A stretch of DNA of 36,396 bases, taken from assembly GCF_005774735.1 (NCBI RefSeq), contig NZ_VBUM01000030.1, positions 1 to 36,396 of the forward strand, read 5' to 3'. Positions 7,989-15,736 of this stretch are shown one piece after another (the first letter of the stretch is position 1; each line of letters opens with the position of its first letter). This DNA is from Microbacterium sp. 5K110 (GTDB lineage Bacteria > Actinomycetota > Actinomycetes > Actinomycetales > Microbacteriaceae). The notes under the pieces were generated by a model. It searched no databases. It was not told the DNA's origin and saw only the letters and a list, made by a program, of their open reading frames with translations. Both the position numbers and the translations under genes were made by a program.

Positions 7989-8826
7989 GACCCAGTCGAC
8001 ACACCAGCCACTCCTCCTGACACGAAGGGAACGGCGCCACGCTAACGAGCTCAGGATGCGTGACGCGCGGAGCGTTCGCCGTCCGAAGGCCGCGCGCGCA
8101 TTGGGCGCCCGTCCGCTTGTTGCGAGTGCGTTGGCGCTGGCGCTCATGTTTCCTCTAGCGCTGCCGGCGTACGCGGCCTCACCTGTCGCGGAGACCGAGT
8201 CAACCTTGCAGCAAGCTTCTGCGGACGACTCGCAACAATTCACCGCGTCCTCCGCGCTCCCCGCTTCGCCCCTCGACAGGCAGAGCTACGCAGCGACCTC
8301 TCAGGACGAGATCGAGCAAAAGAGGGCGAGAGACGCTGCGGCGGCCGCGGCCGCAGCAGCACGCGCAGCTCGACCCGCTACCACCCTCGCTGCTGAACGG
8401 GTAGTCCCCGTCCTCGCCGCCGGTAGCGGGGTCGTGCGCTGGCCGTTGACCTCGACGTTCAGAGTGACGGACCGATTCGGGGCCAGAGGCGGGGCGCACA
8501 TGGGCACCGACATGGTGACCCAGGGTGGCACGCCGATCTATGCGTCCGTAGCTGGGACGGTCGGTGTCTCGAGCGAAAGCTATGGCGCCTACGGCGTCGC
8601 TGTCACCGTTGAGTCCGTCGTCGACGGCCAACGTATCCGAGCCGTCTACCCGCACATGCAATACAACAGCAGACAAGTCGACAGCGGCCAGGAAGTACAG
8701 GCGGGTCAACTCCTCGGCCTTGTGGGAAGCACCGGCCGATCCACTGCGAACCATTTGCATTTCGAAATGACCGTCAATGACGTCGCCGTGGACTCCCTGG
8801 CCTGGTTGGAAGCGAATGCTCAGTGA
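7978..8826 (+). CDS. M23-family peptidase (LytM-type)
   Basis: An extracytoplasmic M23 (lysostaphin/LytM-type) metallopeptidase of 282 aa, a family that usually cleaves peptidoglycan cross-bridges. After a polar basic N-terminus there is a hydrophobic segment with a signal-peptidase-like end (residues 46-67, LPAYA), an Ala-rich linker (a run of Ala near 119-128, probably helical) and the catalytic domain at about 150-280. Zinc ligands are His174 and Asp178 (AHMGTDM) and His261 (NHLHFE); His226 in VYPHMQ is the catalytic histidine. All are present, so it should be active. The ATG at 7978 overlaps copC by 11 nt. A wall hydrolase inside a copper/cytochrome cluster is unusual; it may make room for assembly of surface complexes. 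Confidence 0.9.
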   Translation: MSSETQSTHQPLLLTRRERRHANELRMRDARSVRRPKAARALGARPLVASALALALMFPLALPAYAASPVAETESTLQQASADDSQQFTASSALPASPLDRQSYAATSQDEIEQKRARDAAAAAAAAARAARPATTLAAERVVPVLAAGSGVVRWPLTSTFRVTDRFGARGGAHMGTDMVTQGGTPIYASVAGTVGVSSESYGAYGVAVTVESVVDGQRIRAVYPHMQYNSRQVDSGQEVQAGQLLGLVGSTGRSTANHLHFEMTVNDVAVDSLAWLEANAQ

Positions 8827-9275
8827 ATGAACGCGCCCTCACCATGCGCGGTGGCGGGCGTCGCGCCGCATCGCAGCGAACCGCACTGCAGACGAAACTC
8901 GACGACCGATACGGCCGCACTTCCCGTCCCTGGCGTCGCCGGGTTTTCTGGATCGGTGTCACGGTGTTCGCAGCCGCCGCCATTGCGTATCTGGTCTGGA
9001 TCACGCTTCGAAACAGCTTGGACGACATTTCCATCGCCGAGACCGGTTACCTCGTCGTTGACGAGCGGGCTGTGGCTGTATCTTTCCAAGCCACCCCTCC
9101 CTCCGGCGTACGGTTCGCGTGCGCCATTCAAGCCTTGGACGAGGATTTTGGCGTCGTAGGGTGGCGGGTCGTCGAGTACGACCCCTTCCCCGAGACCACC
9201 CGATCCTTCACCGAACGCGTCCCGACCCTCGCCCTGGCAACCACCGGCACCGTCAAAGAGTGCTGGACGATTTAA
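8823..9275 (+). CDS. DUF4307 membrane protein
   Basis: A 150-aa protein matching the actinobacterial DUF4307 pattern: a short polar N-terminus with LDDRYGRTSRPWRRR (about residues 26-40), one membrane helix (about 42-62) and an extracytoplasmic domain of about 85 residues with VVDERAVAVSFQ, FACAIQALDEDFGVVGWRVVE and the terminal KECWTI. Two cysteines, in FACAIQALDED and KECW, are characteristic and could form a disulfide. The GTG start at 8823 overlaps the M23 stop. Function is unknown. Its location directly before ccsB and within reach of CcdA/TlpA makes thiol or heme handling a reasonable but unproven idea. Confidence 0.8.
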   Translation: MNERALTMRGGGRRAASQRTALQTKLDDRYGRTSRPWRRRVFWIGVTVFAAAAIAYLVWITLRNSLDDISIAETGYLVVDERAVAVSFQATPPSGVRFACAIQALDEDFGVVGWRVVEYDPFPETTRSFTERVPTLALATTGTVKECWTI

Positions 9276-9286
9276 GGACTTCCCTC

Positions 9287-10270
9287 GTGACCGAGTCAAC
9301 CGCCCTTACCGTTGATGGGCTGTCCCTGCTGATGGTGTGGACTGCCATCGGCGTTTATGCGCTCGCCTTTGCGGCGTATGCCATCGATCTTGCCGTGCGC
9401 GTGGCTCGCGTTGAGGTGCCCGCCGCAGAGCTCGTCTCGGTCGGAACCCCTGCTCCACCGGTGGCGGCCCCGACGGCCGCGGTGCAATTGCAAGTGCCGC
9501 CACGTGATCGCGAACGTCTCGTATGGGCTCGTATCGGAACCGCCCTCACCATCTTAGGGTTCGTGCTGCAGCTGAGCGGGGACGTCCTTCGAGGCATCGC
9601 CGCAGCCCGCGTGCCGTGGGCGAACATGTACGAATTCGCACTCACCGGCACTCTTCTCATCGTCGGTGTGTTCCTTTTCGCCCTTCGGCGGTACGACCTG
9701 CGCTTCCTCGGGTCCTTCCTGCTTGGGATGGTCGTCCTTCTTCTCGGTGGTGCGACCTTGGCGTTCTACGTCGAGGTCACCCCTCTAATGGACCCGCTAC
9801 GTAGCGTGTGGCTTGTCATCCACGTCTTCGTAGCCTCCCTTGCGACCGCGCTGTTCGCCATCGCGTGCGGCCTGTCCGTGACGCAGGTTCTGCAACACCG
9901 GCGCGAGAATCGCTCCTCCGTCAATACGCGGCGGGGTCTGCTTCGAACCCTGCCCACCTCAGAAAACCTGGAAGCCCTGGCCTACCGGTTCGCCATCATT
10001 GGCTTCATCTTTTGGACTTTCACCCTCATTGCCGGCGCTATCTGGGCAAACGACTCCTGGGGGCGCTTCTGGGGTTTTGACACTAAGGAGGTGTGGACTT
10101 TCATCATCTGGGTGCTGTATGCCGGGTACATCCACGCCCGTGCCACCCGTGGGTGGCGCGGTAACCGATCTGCATGGCTGTCCATAGTTGGGTTCGCTGC
10201 GGTGCTGTTCAACTTCACCGCCGTGAACATGTTTTTCAAGGGTCTGCACGCCTATTCGGGGCTGAACTGA
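9287..10270 (+). CDS. ccsB: Cytochrome c biogenesis protein CcsB (heme handling)
   Basis: CcsB/CcsA is the heme-handling half of the system II cytochrome c synthase with ResB. The 327-aa product (GTG at 9287, 12 nt after the DUF4307 stop) has about eight hydrophobic segments. The heme-binding WWD-type motif is present as WGRFWGFDTKEVWTFIIW, flanked by the expected histidines in VIHVFVASLA and in YIHARATRGWRG. WANMYEFALTG is another family block. An earlier in-frame start would add a basic, low-complexity extension and overlap the previous gene, so it is not chosen. The gene is separated from resB by about 5.2 kb of copper, lipoprotein and peptidase genes, although the two usually sit side by side in actinobacteria. 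Confidence 0.93.
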   Translation: MTESTALTVDGLSLLMVWTAIGVYALAFAAYAIDLAVRVARVEVPAAELVSVGTPAPPVAAPTAAVQLQVPPRDRERLVWARIGTALTILGFVLQLSGDVLRGIAAARVPWANMYEFALTGTLLIVGVFLFALRRYDLRFLGSFLLGMVVLLLGGATLAFYVEVTPLMDPLRSVWLVIHVFVASLATALFAIACGLSVTQVLQHRRENRSSVNTRRGLLRTLPTSENLEALAYRFAIIGFIFWTFTLIAGAIWANDSWGRFWGFDTKEVWTFIIWVLYAGYIHARATRGWRGNRSAWLSIVGFAAVLFNFTAVNMFFKGLHAYSGLN

Positions 10271-12222
10271 TGTCTACCTCCGGCGCCAAGCTCGGGCACG
10301 CCCATCCTCCGGTGACGGCCGGGGCGCCTGGCTCCACGCGGCGTCCGTCTTTGCAGCCGCGCCGTTGGAACGTGTACCGCGTGAGTGCCCTCTTCATCCT
10401 TATCGTCAGCGCAGTCGTTGCATTGGTGTGCGCTCTCGCGGTCGGCGGTGGGGCGGCCCCCTTGCAACTGGCCGACGCCGGTCCCCTCATACGGTGGGGG
10501 CTGCCAGTGTCGAAGCTTGTCGTGAACCTGAGCGCCGCGGGAATGGGAGGGGTGCTCTTTGTCGCCTTGTTCACGTTGCGCGTCGAACAGCGCGGGTTCG
10601 AATTGGCGTTGGATGTTGCCGCGGTGTCCGCCGCCATCTTCACTGTGGCATCTGCTGCTACTGGCTTTTTCAGCTTCATGGTCATCTTCAACCCCGCATT
10701 GGATGCCGGTCCCGAGTTTGGGTCTCAGCTGGGCCGATACCTCGTACAGACCGAGGGGGGACGTGTGTGGTTGATGACGACCATTGCGGGTGCCATTCTC
10801 GCCGTGCTCACATTTTCGGTGCGTTCATGGGGCGGGACAGTGACCGTGGCACTTCTCGCACTCGCAGCGCTCGTCCCGATGGGAACACAAGGCCACTCAG
10901 GTGATGAGGCCTCTCACCAGCAAGCCACGACAACCATCGTCATCCACATCCTCGCCGCAGCGATCTGGCTCGGTGGTCTGCTTCTGCTGGCGGTCATTCG
11001 GTCCGTCACTCCCGAGAGTGAGATGGCGACAGTCTTGGTGCGATTCTCTACCATCGCCGTCATTACTTTTGTGCTCGTCGCGTTCTCGGGCACGGTTCGC
11101 GCCGCCATCGGCCTAGAAAATCTGGGCGCGCTCGCCTCCGCCTACGGTCTCATTCTTATCGTCAAGGTTGTAGCCCTTACTGCCATAGGTGTTCTGGGGG
11201 CGATCTATCGACGGCGTCTACTCGGAAGGATGCGCGCCAATCCCGGCGACTCCAAAATTTTCTGGCTGCTGTTGTGTGCGGAGTTGGGATTGATGGGGAT
11301 CGCTAGCGGAGCTGCTGCCGCTCTTGCGCGAACGCCACCGCCCATCCTCCCCGAACCTGTAGGCGCGCTCACACCGGCTCAGGTACTCACCGGCGCTCCG
11401 CTACCTCCTGAGTGGACCATGTCGCGTTGGTTCACGGCGTGGAGCCCTGACGTGCTGTGGTTGGTCGTGGCCGTGCTCGGACTGATCTTCTACGTACGCG
11501 CAGTGCTGAGGCTTAGGGCTCGCGGACACCTGTGGAACCCCTGGCGGTCGGTCGCGTGGGTGGCAGGGACGCTCCTGCTGGTATGGATCACCGGAGGAGC
11601 GCTGAGCACCTACCGCAGCTACATTTACAGCGCGCACGTCTTAACGGTCGTCATCCTCTTTGTGGGGGTGGTGCCCCTTCTCGCAGCCGGCGCGCCGATG
11701 CAGCTCGCCCGCACAGCGGCCCAACGTCGCGGCGACGGCAGCAGGGGAGGATATGAATGGGTCCAGGGGCTCGTGCATTCGCGAGGGGTGCGGTTCGTTT
11801 CAGCGCCGGTTGTCGCCGTCCCAGCCGCAGCTGCGTTGGTTTGGCTGCTTGTCAGTTCCGGCCTCCTCCGTTGGTGGGCAGGAGATCTCCTCGGGCGGCA
11901 GATGACTACGGCATTAGTCCTCCTTGTAGGTTCTCTGCTCGTGCTTGGCTTCGTAGGTGACTATGAGGCTGCTCGTGGACCGGCAGCGGTGAGGCTGTTG
12001 ATGATTCTCGGTTTGGGCGTGGCAATGGCGGCTGTCTCCGTGTACATCATCACTGCGGGCCTCATGGCCGCCGACTGGTTCGGAGCGATGGGGCGCACTT
12101 GGGGTAGAACACCGGTCGAGGACCAGGACCTCGGTGGAGTGATCCTGGCCGTTGGCTCCGCAAGCGTGCTCGTATTAGGTGGGTGGGCGGTGCTACGCAC
12201 GCAGCGGGAACAGACGATCTAG
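10270..12222 (+). CDS. CopD-CtaG fusion: copper transport and oxidase assembly
   Basis: A 650-aa polytopic protein starting one base inside the ccsB stop (TGATG). The N-terminal half (about 35-370) is a CopD-type copper permease with TQGHSGDEASHQQ near the middle and a run of helices. The C-terminal half (about 385-640) is a caa3_CtaG domain (LPPEWTMSRWFTAWSPDVLW, then YSAHVLTVVILF and VPLLAAGAPMQLA). Fusions of this order are known in actinobacteria and would link copper import to oxidase metallation. In the CtaG half only the first His of the usual H-x3-H helix pair is visible (SAHVLTVV). It is the last gene of the cluster; sequence character changes sharply right after its stop. Confidence 0.9.
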   Translation: MSTSGAKLGHAHPPVTAGAPGSTRRPSLQPRRWNVYRVSALFILIVSAVVALVCALAVGGGAAPLQLADAGPLIRWGLPVSKLVVNLSAAGMGGVLFVALFTLRVEQRGFELALDVAAVSAAIFTVASAATGFFSFMVIFNPALDAGPEFGSQLGRYLVQTEGGRVWLMTTIAGAILAVLTFSVRSWGGTVTVALLALAALVPMGTQGHSGDEASHQQATTTIVIHILAAAIWLGGLLLLAVIRSVTPESEMATVLVRFSTIAVITFVLVAFSGTVRAAIGLENLGALASAYGLILIVKVVALTAIGVLGAIYRRRLLGRMRANPGDSKIFWLLLCAELGLMGIASGAAAALARTPPPILPEPVGALTPAQVLTGAPLPPEWTMSRWFTAWSPDVLWLVVAVLGLIFYVRAVLRLRARGHLWNPWRSVAWVAGTLLLVWITGGALSTYRSYIYSAHVLTVVILFVGVVPLLAAGAPMQLARTAAQRRGDGSRGGYEWVQGLVHSRGVRFVSAPVVAVPAAAALVWLLVSSGLLRWWAGDLLGRQMTTALVLLVGSLLVLGFVGDYEAARGPAAVRLLMILGLGVAMAAVSVYIITAGLMAADWFGAMGRTWGRTPVEDQDLGGVILAVGSASVLVLGGWAVLRTQREQTI

Positions 12223-12282
12223 CGTCCTTCCCCCGGCGTCGACAAGGAGCGCCCGCGACGGACTACAACAGCTGCCCGAGTC

Positions 12283-12735
12283 CGTTACTGCGGAGTGCAG
12301 CTGCTCGGCGGCATGGGCGGGGCGGTCCTCGCGAATGCGATGTTCGAGGTCCCGACCGCGATCGCGACCACCGAGCGCGTCACCGCCGGGCACCTGCTGG
12401 GGGAGATCGTCGCCACGGCGGGGCTCGTGCTCGTCATCCTCTCCCTCGCCCGCACCAACCGGGGACCGCTCGCGGCGGCCGCGGTCGGTGCGTACATCGG
12501 TGCCGCGTACTGGTTCACGTCCTCGACCTCGTTCGCGAACCCCGCCGTGACCCTCGGCCGTGTCTTCACCGACACCTTCGCCGGCATCGCCCCCACCTCG
12601 GTCCTGCCCTTCGTCGCCGCGCAGCTCATCGGCGCCGCGATCGGCGTCGGTCTGGCGCTGTTCCTGTTCCCGGGTGCCGCGCGGGCGGCCGGTGACCTCG
12701 TGGTCCCCGTCACCTCGACCTCTTCACACACCTGA
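12283..12735 (+). pseudogene. 5'-truncated MIP/aquaporin-like channel (ars-type)
   Basis: The frame encodes the C-terminal two thirds of a major intrinsic protein: QLLGGMGGAVLANAMF (third helix), VGAYIGAAYWFTSS (fifth), the second NPA box in SFANPAVTLGRVFTDTFAGI, and a last helix. Helices 1 and 2 and the first NPA box are missing. Recognisable homology begins near 12283, only about 60 nt after the copD-ctaG stop. A GTG at 12295 could start a 146-aa product, but it would lack half the pore. MIP channels of this type accompany actinobacterial arsenate-resistance genes, and the next two genes fit that operon. The break looks like a deletion or recombination junction that removed the operon front (probably arsR and an arsenite pump). 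Confidence 0.75.
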
Positions 12736-12753
12736 TCTGGAAGGCCTTCTCTG

Positions 12754-14139
12754 ATGCATCTCGTCGCTATCGGCGGCAGCGACGCGGGAATCTCCGCAGC
12801 GCTCCGCGCCCGCGAGCTCGACCCCTCCGTAGACGTGACCGTGGTGGTTGCGGACTCCTACCCGAACTTCTCCATCTGCGGGATTCCGTACTACTTCTCC
12901 CGCGAGGTGCAGCCCTGGCAGTCGCTCGCGCACCGCACGCACGCCGACCTCGAAGCCACCGGCATGAGCCTGCGCCTGGACACCTTCGCAACGGACATCG
13001 ACGTCGCCGGGCAGCAGCTCACCGTGCGCACCCCTGACGGCTCTCTCGACCGGATCGGATATGACGAACTGATCGTCGGAACCGGCGCTCTCGCCTCCTC
13101 CGCCGGTATCGCCGGCGTCGACCAGCTCGGCCCGGAGGACGGGGGGCACGTGCTGCACTCGATGGGAGACACCTTCGCGCTCGAGCGCTATCTCGATGAG
13201 CGCGACCCGCAGACCGCGATCATCGTCGGCGCCGGCTACGTCGGCCTCGAGATGGCCGAAGCCCTCACCGTCCGCGGCCTCCAGGTCACCCAGCTCCAGC
13301 GCGGCCTCGAAGTGCTCTCCACCCTCGACCCCGAACTCGGCGCCCTCGTCCACACCGAACTCACCGACCACGACGTGGAAGTCCTCACTCACACCACAGT
13401 CGCCTCGATCGAGAAGACCGCCACAGGCCTCGCCGTGCACGCCGACCACAACGGCTCCCCCCTCACCCGCACCGCCGACGTCGTGCTCCTCGTCGTCGGA
13501 GTGAAGCCGAACACCGACCTGCTCGCCCGCGCAGGCGCCACCCTCGGCGCCAGCAGCGCCGTCGTCGTGGACGAGGCGATGCGCACGGGCCTCCCGCACG
13601 TCTACGCCGCGGGCGACGGAGTGACCACCCACCACTGCCTGCTCGGGGTGACGTATCTGCCTCTCGGGACCACCGCCCACAAGCAGGGTCGTGTGGCCGG
13701 GGAGAACGCCCTCGGCGGGGATGCCCGCTTCGCGGGATCGGTCGGCACACAGGTCGTGAAGGTGTTCGACCTGGTGGCCTCACGCACCGGTCTGCGCGAG
13801 CATGAAGCCCTCGCCGCCGGGTTCGCCCCAGCGACCACGACGGCCGTCGCGGACGACCACAAGCGCTACTACCCCGGCGCTCAGCCGATCACGATCCGCA
13901 TCACCGGCGACACCGGCGACGGACGCCTTCTCGGCGCGCAACTCGTCGGACGCCTGGGCACCGAGACCGCCAAGCGCGTCGACACCTACGCCACCGCCCT
14001 GTTCGCTGGCCTCACCGTTGAGCAGGTCTCCGACCTCGACCTCTCCTACACACCCCCGCTCGGCTCCCCCTGGGATGCCGTGCAGATCGCCACCCAGACC
14101 TGGACCCGCACCCACACCGGAGTAGTGACCCCCGCATGA
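12754..14139 (+). CDS. FAD/NAD(P)-dependent disulfide reductase-like oxidoreductase
   Basis: A 461-aa flavoprotein of the CoA-disulfide reductase/NADH oxidase group. The N-terminal FAD site is AIGGSDAGISAALRA (residues 5-19), a single redox Cys42 sits in YPNFSICGIPYYFSR, the NAD(P) site is IVGAGYVGLEMAEAL near 155-170, the second FAD block is VYAAGDG near 286-292, and a C-terminal dimerisation domain follows. The single Cys rather than CXXC points to coenzyme A or a low-molecular-weight thiol disulfide as substrate. It is preceded by a GGAAGG ribosome binding site 18 nt after the MIP fragment and overlaps arsC as ATGA, so it belongs to the arsenic operon. There it may recycle the thiol used by ArsC (inference). 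Confidence 0.85.
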   Translation: MHLVAIGGSDAGISAALRARELDPSVDVTVVVADSYPNFSICGIPYYFSREVQPWQSLAHRTHADLEATGMSLRLDTFATDIDVAGQQLTVRTPDGSLDRIGYDELIVGTGALASSAGIAGVDQLGPEDGGHVLHSMGDTFALERYLDERDPQTAIIVGAGYVGLEMAEALTVRGLQVTQLQRGLEVLSTLDPELGALVHTELTDHDVEVLTHTTVASIEKTATGLAVHADHNGSPLTRTADVVLLVVGVKPNTDLLARAGATLGASSAVVVDEAMRTGLPHVYAAGDGVTTHHCLLGVTYLPLGTTAHKQGRVAGENALGGDARFAGSVGTQVVKVFDLVASRTGLREHEALAAGFAPATTTAVADDHKRYYPGAQPITIRITGDTGDGRLLGAQLVGRLGTETAKRVDTYATALFAGLTVEQVSDLDLSYTPPLGSPWDAVQIATQTWTRTHTGVVTPA

Positions 14140-14528
14140 CGCACAATCCCACCGTCCTCTTCCTCTGCCAGCACAACGCCGGACGCTCTCAGCTCGGCGC
14201 GGGCCTGCTCGAAGTCCTCGCCGGGGACCGTTACACCGCCACCTCCGCCGGCCTCTCCCCTGCCGACAGCGTGAACCCCGCGATCGCGGCCACCGTCGCA
14301 GAACTCGGCCTTGACATCAGCGACCGCACGCCCCGTGCCGTCACGGTCGAAGACCTCGAGACGGCGGACATTGTGGTCGCCATGAAGCCCGGGCTCACGC
14401 TCCCTGCCGCGCCCACCGGCCGGTTCCTGGAATGGAAGTTCCCCGACCCGACCGACTGGAGCGCCGAGAACGTCCGGCCACTCCGCGATGCCGTCGCCGC
14501 TCGTATCCAGGTCGAACTCCTCGACTAG
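14136..14528 (+). CDS. arsC: Arsenate reductase, LMW-PTP type
   Basis: A 130-aa low-molecular-weight phosphatase-fold protein. The P-loop is FLCQHNAGRSQLGAGLL (CX5R with Cys11 and Arg17), the conserved acid loop is KFPDPTDW near 104-111, and the length is typical of actinobacterial arsenate reductases that use mycothiol/mycoredoxin or thioredoxin. HNAGRS rather than the GNICRS of true protein tyrosine phosphatases supports arsenate reduction. The start overlaps the upstream flavoprotein (ATGA). The reduced arsenite would normally leave through an efflux protein or MIP channel; no pump is present in the window and the channel is broken, so resistance from this locus alone is doubtful. Confidence 0.88.
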   Translation: MTHNPTVLFLCQHNAGRSQLGAGLLEVLAGDRYTATSAGLSPADSVNPAIAATVAELGLDISDRTPRAVTVEDLETADIVVAMKPGLTLPAAPTGRFLEWKFPDPTDWSAENVRPLRDAVAARIQVELLD

Positions 14529-14540
14529 GCGCGACGCGGA

Positions 14541-14558
14541 GCGGCGTCAGGACGCCGC
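14541..14558 (+). terminator. GC hairpin after arsC
   Basis: GCGGCGT (14541-14547) and ACGCCGC (14552-14558) form a 7-bp stem with a CAGG loop, 13 nt after the arsC stop. There is no T-tract, so it is a possible intrinsic terminator or 3' stabiliser only. Confidence 0.4.
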
Positions 14559-14657
14559 CACAGAACGCCAAGACTCACACCCGACAACGAGAGGTGGATA
14601 CCAGCTGTCACGTTTGGCGATCCCTCTGCGGACACTGTCCGGGGATAGTCACCCCCG

Positions 14658-14663
14658 TACGCT
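14658..14663 (+). promoter_or_regulatory. -10 box TACGCT of a leaderless transcript
   Basis: TACGCT is followed by exactly 6 nt (GAGCGC) and the ATG at 14670. This spacing places transcription initiation at or beside the start codon. No strong -35 is visible. Confidence 0.6.
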
Positions 14664-14669
14664 GAGCGC

Positions 14670-15482
14670 ATGGAGAACCACGCCGCTAACCCCGCCGGAC
14701 GCCTCTGGTTGTACTTCACGGAGATGACGTCTAGCCCGGCGAATGGGGGGCTGAACAACTACGCGGCGGCCTACTTTCAGACCCGCGGCATCAGCGCTCT
14801 GTACATGAAATCGATGGCGGGGCTAATGCAGTTGCCCGACGAGGTCGAGGCGATGGTGGCTCAGATCGAGAGCCCCCCAATCCCCGTTGAGAAGCTGGTG
14901 CGACCCCTCGGGAAGGTGCGTGAGTACTTCAACGGTGACCCGCTCGGGGCGAACCCAACCAAGTGGATGTCCAGCTTCGTTGACATCGGAGTGCTCAACG
15001 ACCTGGAAACGACAAGCCACATCCTGAACTCCTCCGTGGTCAGAAGCAATGAGATTGACCAGGACACCCTTGAACAGATCAAGTCCCTAGCAGCCGACAT
15101 CATCGACCTGGCGACCGCTGACGAGAGCCTCGATTCAGACGCCAGAGCGGCTTTCATTCGCTACGCGCACCGGATCGCTGAGGCGGCCGACCTCTACAAG
15201 GTCCGCGGTCCCCAGGGGCTCGTCGATGAGCTCGACCGCTTTCACCAGAGCGCCCGGCGATTGAAGACCAAACCGAGCCCGACGCTATGGGAGAAGACGA
15301 AGCAGCTCACCGGCGTCGTGGTCCTCGCTGTCGAGCTCTTTGGCGCCCCCGCCACAGTGGACAACGCGATCGAGCACTACGGCGACCTGTTCACCCAGCA
15401 GGCGATCACCGAGGCGCCCGGACCGCAGCACGCCGATGACATTGTTGAAGCTGAGGTTGTGGAAGACGACGGCGCGGCCTGA
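14670..15482 (+). CDS. Hypothetical protein, soluble, helical
   Basis: A 270-aa protein that I do not recognise. It has no signal peptide, no clear membrane helix apart from a short hydrophobic stretch (TGVVVLAVELFGAPATV, about residues 215-231) and no catalytic motif. The middle (about 110-200) is rich in helix-forming acidic and Ala/Leu residues (for example EQIKSLAADIIDLATADESL) and the C-terminus is acidic (VEAEVVEDDGAA). The start is supported by a -10 box 6 nt upstream. It stands alone between the ars remnant and a convergent phosphatase gene, and its codon use is less G+C-rich than the flanking arsC. This suggests separate acquisition. It may be an accessory or defence-related gene, but nothing in the sequence decides this. 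Confidence 0.7.
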   Translation: MENHAANPAGRLWLYFTEMTSSPANGGLNNYAAAYFQTRGISALYMKSMAGLMQLPDEVEAMVAQIESPPIPVEKLVRPLGKVREYFNGDPLGANPTKWMSSFVDIGVLNDLETTSHILNSSVVRSNEIDQDTLEQIKSLAADIIDLATADESLDSDARAAFIRYAHRIAEAADLYKVRGPQGLVDELDRFHQSARRLKTKPSPTLWEKTKQLTGVVVLAVELFGAPATVDNAIEHYGDLFTQQAITEAPGPQHADDIVEAEVVEDDGAA

Positions 15483-15628
15483 CGGTCAGTCTCCCTCAGC
15501 ACACGCGGACACCATTCAACGAAGCGATCTCGAGCCGCAGCACCATCCCCATCCGAACAGCCATCGCACCGAGGTTTTGCATCACGACGGCCCACCGAAT
15601 CACGGGACCTCGTCTGCGACTTGGCGAG

Positions 15629-15656
15629 TGATGCGGAACCGATCGGTTTCGCACCA
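15629..15656. repeat. Imperfect 28-nt palindrome between convergent genes
   Basis: The centre GCGGAACCGATCGGTTTCGC is palindromic except for one G/T pair, and the outer bases extend the symmetry to 15629-15656 with one mismatch. It lies in the 254-nt gap (15483-15736) between the 270-aa gene and the convergent HAD gene. No T-tract or hairpin loop is present, so a protein-binding site or a remnant of a mobile element end is as likely as a terminator. I see no gene in the gap. Confidence 0.45.
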
Positions 15657-15736
15657 CCTGAGTCATGACCTGACGGCTCTGACGTGCCAGAGGGCGCAGC
15701 TGACTATGTCGCGGGGTCGTTGAAGAAGGTGGTCCG

